DNA of 64,000 nucleotides from Anaeramoeba flamelloides. Lineage: Eukaryota > Metamonada > Anaeramoebidae. The notes under the pieces were generated by a model, which was given only the letters and a program-made list of their open reading frames with translations, did not search any database and was not told the origin of the DNA. The position numbers and the translations under genes are program-made. Shown here piece by piece: positions 59,314 through 64,000 of the stretch; position 1 is the stretch's first letter; every line of letters begins with the position of its first letter. The DNA lies in the NCBI GenBank assembly GCA_027625915.1, contig JANTQA010000023.1, positions 12,214,001 through 12,278,000 of the forward strand, read 5' to 3'.

Positions 59314-62300
59314 TTATTTTTTTTGGTTGAGGGATTTAATTTTATTTAGCTCTGAACTTAAATTAGAATATTCATTGAGTTGATAGTACGTAATAGAATC
59401 TTCTAATTCTTCAACGATTAATATTGGGTCGTCATCTGCGGTCAATTCAATTTTATTGGTATAAAAAAATTTAATAAGAAGTTCAATACTTTCAATAGTT
59501 TTACCAGAATAATCTTTAACGCTTTGAGTTTCTTCTTTGACGTCACGGAACATTGTTCTGAACAAGCCACTTTTGGCTTGTAAAATAAATTTGTGTACAG
59601 ATATTTCTTCTTCTTCTTCTTCATCATCTTCGTCATCTTGCACAATTAAAGTAAAATCTTTTGAATCTTCATCCTTTTCCATTTTGATTAAATCGTCTTC
59701 AAATTTTTTATCACCTAAGTTCGGGAGTTGTAAATGATTGCAAATCCTCTCAAATAAATCAAATGAATTTATTTGTCCAGAATAAATCCAATGGCAAAAA
59801 ACTTTGATCTCTTCTTGAGAAAAATTACCTTCAATTGCATTTTTAATTTCTTCAAATGGTTTATCTACTCTACATTCAACAAATATTTTATGTAAAGGCC
59901 TATTGCCAATTTTACAATCAGTAAATTCTCCGCTTTCATAAAGATCAATAAAATCCCGTGAAAAAGTTGAAACAGATTTATAAATTACTGTCGAATTACA
60001 TCCAGTATAAATTTGAAATGGGCACCCCTTAGTTATACCACTGATATCCAATAGTCTTGGAGTTTTTGATTCTCCGTTATCACCAAACCCACTTTCACCC
60101 TATAACCAATACAATGATTAAAATGATAAGAATCAGAATTAAAATATTTGTAAAAATTTTATATAACGAATAAAAATAACAAATTATTCTATAAAATAAA
60201 ATAAAAAAAAAAGACAGTTTGTGGATTATTTTTTATTATAAAACTGTTAGACTTTCCAGAATTTAAAAGAAACAGGTAGTAATCTTTGATTTTACTCAAT
60301 TCTTTCGAGTTCGAGAAAATTGCTATTATCTTTTCTCGAGTTTTCTATTTATTAAAATATATTAATAGACTTTTATAATTAAAACAGAAAAAAATGAGAA
60401 AAGCACTGTTAGTTTTTTTTTTTTTTTAGTTTTTGTTCTGATTAGAAAATCAATTGATTTTCAAAAAAAAAACAAGAATTAAAAAAAAATGTCGTTAGCT
60501 TTTTTTTTATTGATTTTTCCGTTAGGTTTTTTTTTAATTTTTGTAATAAACAGAAAATTTTTGAAATTTTCAGTTAATAGGGCAAATTAAAAAAAATACC
60601 TTTAGCTTTTCTTTAGGTTTTCCAAAATTTAAAAGAATTGGGTAAAATAATAGATTTTTCTCTATTCTTTTGAATCCTGGAAAATCGCCGTTAGTGTCCT
60701 AGGTTTTCCAGAATTTAAAAGAGTCAAACAAAATAATAAGATTTTACTCAATTCTTTTAAATTCTGGAAAACCTAACGAAAAGTGTCTGTCAAGTGCCGT
60801 AGAGTGCCTAGGTTTTCTTGAGGTTTTCTGTTTCATTTGTTAAATCTATCTATTTTCGTTAGGTTTTTTTTACTTTTCGAAATAAACCAAAATTTTGTTA
60901 AAATTTTCTGTTTATTTCGAAAAGTAAAAAAAACCGAGAACTCTTCACAAATAAATAGAAAACTCAAAAAAACCTAACGAAAATCTATCGACTTCAAAAA
61001 TAAACAGAAAACTCAAGAAAACCTAACGGCGCTTTTCCAGATTTCAAAAGAATAGAGAAAAATCTTTGATTTTACCCAATTCTTTTAAATTTTGGAAAAG
61101 ATAACTTGAAGCTAAAGGTATTTTTTTTACTTTTTGGAATAAACCGAAAATTTACTAAAATTTTCTGTTTATTACAAAAATTAAAAAAAAACCTAAAGGA
61201 AAAATCAAAAAAACAAAGCTAACGACTACTTTTTTTTAATTTTTTAAATAAATAATTCTTTAATAGTCCAAATAATTGATTACCCATTTGAAAGGTATTT
61301 ATTAAATTTAAAATATTTTTAAAATATATTATTATAACTACTTAACTTTGAAAAAAAAAATTTTCAAATTTTTTATTATTAAATATTGAAAAAAAATTTT
61401 AATATAACCTGAAAAATTGAATTTTCAAACTTAAATTGTTAAATATCTTTGAAAAAAATATTTTTTGATCAAAGATCTTTTATTAACCGAATAGTGTTTA
61501 TTATAAGTGAAGTTATCAAAAAGTGAAAAATTAGTAAATGTTTAATTTTTTTTTGAAAAAATTTTTTCTTGATGGGTTGCGTGGTGAAAAAAATCTCAAT
61601 TCATGATCATAGATATTTTCTTCAAGTAAGACAGAGTGATCAACTACTCTGCCCATCTCTTCGAAAGAATAATATTTGGCACACTCCCAATAATCTCATT
61701 TTTTCATTAAAAAATTAAATTAATAGAATTTTACATCAAAGTGTTACAAATTCGTAGATATCGTTACTTGTCACACTCCCAAAAATCTCATTTTTTCGCA
61801 AAATACTTATTTTTTTGCAAATAAATACTTTTTCGATAATAACTACTTGGTTCGCGAATAAGTGTCTTTTTCGCCAAAAAGTTTTTATTAAATAAGTGTT
61901 TTTTTCTGAGAAAAAGTGGTGCTTTCCACCAAAAAGTACTGTTTTTCTGAGAATAAAACACACCTGAAAATATGGGTTGGTTGAAAATACTTTATCAATT
62001 TGAAAATCTTTTTATTTCAGATCTTCAATTCAAAAAAAAAATATTCTTGGAAAATAAAACTAAAATAAAAAGATTTAAAGCCATTAATTTCCTTTATTTA
62101 AACAATCCAATAAAAATAAAAAACTGGGCAAGTTAAAATTTTTTCAATAAATAATTAAAATTCCAAATTTTAGAGATAAATAAATAATTAGAAACTAATT
62201 GAGAAAAATAGGGTTTTATATCGAGAATATAAGATTATTTTTCTAAAAAAAGGTATTTTGTCTTTAAAAGTTAAATTCTCAGGAAGAAAGAAAGAAATTT

Positions 62301-64000
62301 TCATGAGATCTAAGTGCTCGGTTAAAAAAGCAAACCATTCAACTTTAGTGTTAGGCTTTCTCCAAAATGTAAAATTATGAAAAGAAGAAGAACAGAAAGA
62401 AGATAACAAGTTTTCCAAACAAACATTTCGTTCTGGATTTGTGGTTGTATGGTTCTAATATCGAAAAAAGATTTAAAAAAAATGAAACACTTTCTTAAGT
62501 GTTTCAGATACTTTTCAAAAATTGTTTTGTTGATGACAGCCAAATATAGAATTTCAATGTGGTTGATAATATCCAAAGTATATTATTTTCATGGAAACAC
62601 AAGAGATGATGCACAATGAAAGATCGAGAAATGAGAATTTACCTTAGGTTGTTATTTGAGTTTATGATAAGGATAGATAAATTTTATAATCAAACCAAAA
62701 GAAATTTTAGTAATTGTTTTGATCTGATGCTGATGTGTTTCTGTTTGTTTTTTGCTTAATTGTTTATTTTAAAAAATAACTTTTTGTATTGAAGATCAGT
62801 TTGTTGTTCAACAAAAGTTTATCAACTTATAAAATGTTACCTTAAACAAAGAATTCGATTAGTATGGTGACTTGGTAATTCTAAAAAATTTCATAAAGAT
62901 TTAAAAAAGAAAAATATTTTACTGTACAAAATGATAATTTTTTTTTCTCAAAATTGGTTCTTTCAAAACACTTTTTTTTTCTATTTGATTTTTTCACTCT
63001 CAAGGTATTTTTTTGCAAAAAGATAAGTTGTAAAATTAATTGATATTTCAAAGAAATAATTACATTTACACTTAAAGAATTACCTTTTCGTGTATTCTAG
63101 ACTTTTATTTGAAAAAGTCTAATTCATTTCAAAAATCCGCTTGAGAAAAACAAAAAGAAAAAACTTGAATTTAAGTAAACAATAAAAAGAAGGTGAGTGA
63201 GTTAATTAATTAGTTACATGGGAATTATAGCCAAAGGTGTAAAAATTCTTTTCTGTGCTTAAAACAACTGTATGTTGGCAACCAACTGAACAATCTTCAA
63301 CTGGGATATTGTCAAAAAAGGACAAGGGAACAAAGGAATCTTGTTGGACACCAGTTCCATTCCACTTACCTTCACCACAAGTAAAGATTTTTTTGCTATG
63401 GGTAATATAAATGGAATGTTGGACAGCTGGAACAAATTTTTTAATTAAAGACGCATCAAGGTTTTCGTGTTTTTTTGGTGGCACACCACTTCCCTTAAAG
63501 CCAAGTTGAGAAACAGAATTGTAACCAAAACAAAACACTTCATTTTCGTTTGTTGTATAAAAGACAGACCAGCTACTAACACCACAATAGAAATTTTTAA
63601 CATTCCCAACAACAAAAATTGGTTTTGTAGAGTCTGATCGATTTTCTGTTCCTAATTGTTTGTTCCTAATAATTCAAAAAGAAGAATAATTTTGTTTGTA
63701 ATTTGACAAAAAAAAAAAAAAAAAAAAAAAAGAATTGAATTTTAATATTTTTAAAGACAAGAACCATGGGCTTTGTTTGTGTTAGACTTATTTTTCTCAA
63801 ATATCTTACGTATTGCCCCCGCAACTATATAATTTTCCATTCTTTAATAGGAAATAACTTGCATGGTAAGATGCCTTGATTTGTAAAAGATCTTGAAGCT
63901 CGAAAAATTTGAAAAAATGAAATTGTTTTGTCGACTTGTTGCCAGTCCCTAATTCTCCGTGACTATTTGAACCCATTCCAAAAATTTTACCTGACTGTGT
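59314..64000 (-). CDS. RCC1-repeat protein with two C-terminal BTB domains (5' part outside window)
   Basis: Three exons are visible: 63810-64000 (runs off the window), 63218-63665 and 59314-60099, with introns of 144 and 3,118 bp; phases agree. The first two exons encode RCC1-type propeller repeats, each with the Gly-rich turn (IFGMGSNSHGELGTG, LYSCGGNTNKQLGT, VFCFGYNSVSQLG, FYTFGYNSHGESGFG). The last repeat is split exactly at its Gly by the giant intron and is completed by GESGFGDNG after it, which confirms the join. The last exon then has a degenerate BTB/POZ domain (from DFIDLYESGEFTDCKIG to ICNHLQLPNL) and a second BTB (DFTLIVQDDE, an acidic insert, VHKFILQAKSGLFRTMF). BTB domains dimerise and often recruit Cullin-3 ubiquitin ligases, and RCC1 propellers bind GTPases or substrates; adaptor function is inferred. 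Ends in TAA. Confidence 0.92.
60240..61240. repeat. Palindromic-module cluster with a 740 bp hierarchical palindrome
   Basis: Small palindromes (for example 60699-60776 with arms AGGTTTTCCAGAATTTAAAA, and 60861-60934 with arms GGTTTTTTTTACTTTTCGAA) are themselves arranged in mirrored order. The outermost arms GTCGTTAGCTTT...GATTTTTCC (about 60488-60525) meet their complement at about 61195-61228. Inside these, 60530-60600 pairs with 61115-61200, 60600-60690 with 61024-61105, and 60804-60860 with 60950-61022. Module borders repeatedly read CGTTAGGTTTT or its complement. It is non-coding. Confidence 0.85.
61770..61960. repeat. Degenerate tandem repeat, unit 18-19 bp
   Basis: Successive units such as CTTATTTTTTTGCAAATAAA, TACTTTTTCGATAATAAC and AAGTGTCTTTTTCGCCAAAA share a TTTTTCG core and an A/T-rich half, about eight units. 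A block 'cacactcccaa-aatctcatt' occurs at 61680 and again at 61771, next to it. Confidence 0.55.

Larger units (their letters stand above)
60100..63217 (-). other. Giant 3.1 kb intron of the RCC1-BTB gene
   Basis: It runs from donor GTAACT to acceptor GGTTATAG, phase 0 on both sides. It contains the largest palindromic-module cluster (60240-61240), a coding-like scrap (61560-61697, minus), a degenerate 18-19 bp tandem repeat (61770-61960) and about 1.2 kb of plain AT-rich sequence. It is more than ten times the length of ordinary introns in the window. Confidence 0.85.

Noticed and set aside
59537-59737. Plus-strand frame with a Ser run
   Set aside because: It is the antisense of the acidic insert in the second BTB domain.
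1-64000. tRNA genes, rRNA and CRISPR arrays
   Set aside because: No tRNA-like A and B boxes at the right spacing, no rRNA-like sequence, and the repeats found are dispersed or inverted rather than regularly spaced direct repeats with unique spacers.
1-64000. Virus-like or LTR elements
   Set aside because: No capsid-, integrase- or LTR-like structure was recognised; the repeats are explained by DNA-transposon derivatives, fold-back modules and LINE fragments.

Overview
The window is a very AT-rich (by eye well over 75 percent A+T) nuclear fragment of a eukaryotic protist. Several genes are split by GT-AG introns, usually 56-253 bp with GTAA-type donors. Every stop codon I could place with confidence is TAA. 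The most telling genes are an RCC1-repeat protein carrying two BTB domains, a succinyl-CoA ligase alpha subunit with an N-terminal organelle presequence, a Rab5-like GTPase, a Sip5/DA2-type RING protein, a GRAM+PH membrane protein and an F-box protein fused to a polytopic membrane domain. Together with the poly-Asn tract and long poly-T runs, this best fits an anaerobic amoeboflagellate such as Anaeramoeba (Metamonada). That name is inferred from gene content; an amoebozoan is the main alternative.

Layout: 1-6.4 kb repeats only. 6.4-8.4 kb GRAM/PH/TM gene (-). 12.5-13.9 kb F-box/multi-TM gene (-). 14-19.4 kb repeats, including a large inverted repeat. 19.45-19.79 kb a small two-exon gene (-). 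21.5-25.3 kb succinyl-CoA ligase alpha in six exons (-), one intron being 2.2 kb. 25.3-33.8 kb dispersed repeats, three MITE families and a LINE 3' fragment. 33.8-34.8 kb a PAS-like gene with doubtful integrity (+). 41.2-41.6 kb the last exon of a coiled-coil gene (+). 45.8-47.0 kb Rab5-like GTPase in four exons (+). 50.9-51.3 kb a small single-pass membrane protein (-). 55.2-56.0 kb RING protein (+). 59.3 kb to the window end an RCC1-BTB-BTB gene (-), partial, with a 3.1 kb intron.

There is no operon logic. Genes lie singly on both strands and touch unrelated processes: lipid/membrane contact, ubiquitin ligase subunits or adaptors (F-box, RING, BTB), vesicle traffic, and ATP production in a mitochondrion-related organelle. 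What stands out is the non-coding DNA, which is built from many small DNA-transposon-like families: TA-flanked Tc1/mariner-type MITEs, TTAA-flanked elements, nested insertions, two 5'-truncated LINEs with target-site duplications, and an unusual modular family of palindromes. That last family culminates in a roughly 740 bp palindrome of palindromes inside the RCC1-BTB intron. A 94-nt strong hairpin at about 49.0-49.1 kb is a candidate structured RNA. No tRNA, rRNA or CRISPR array was found.
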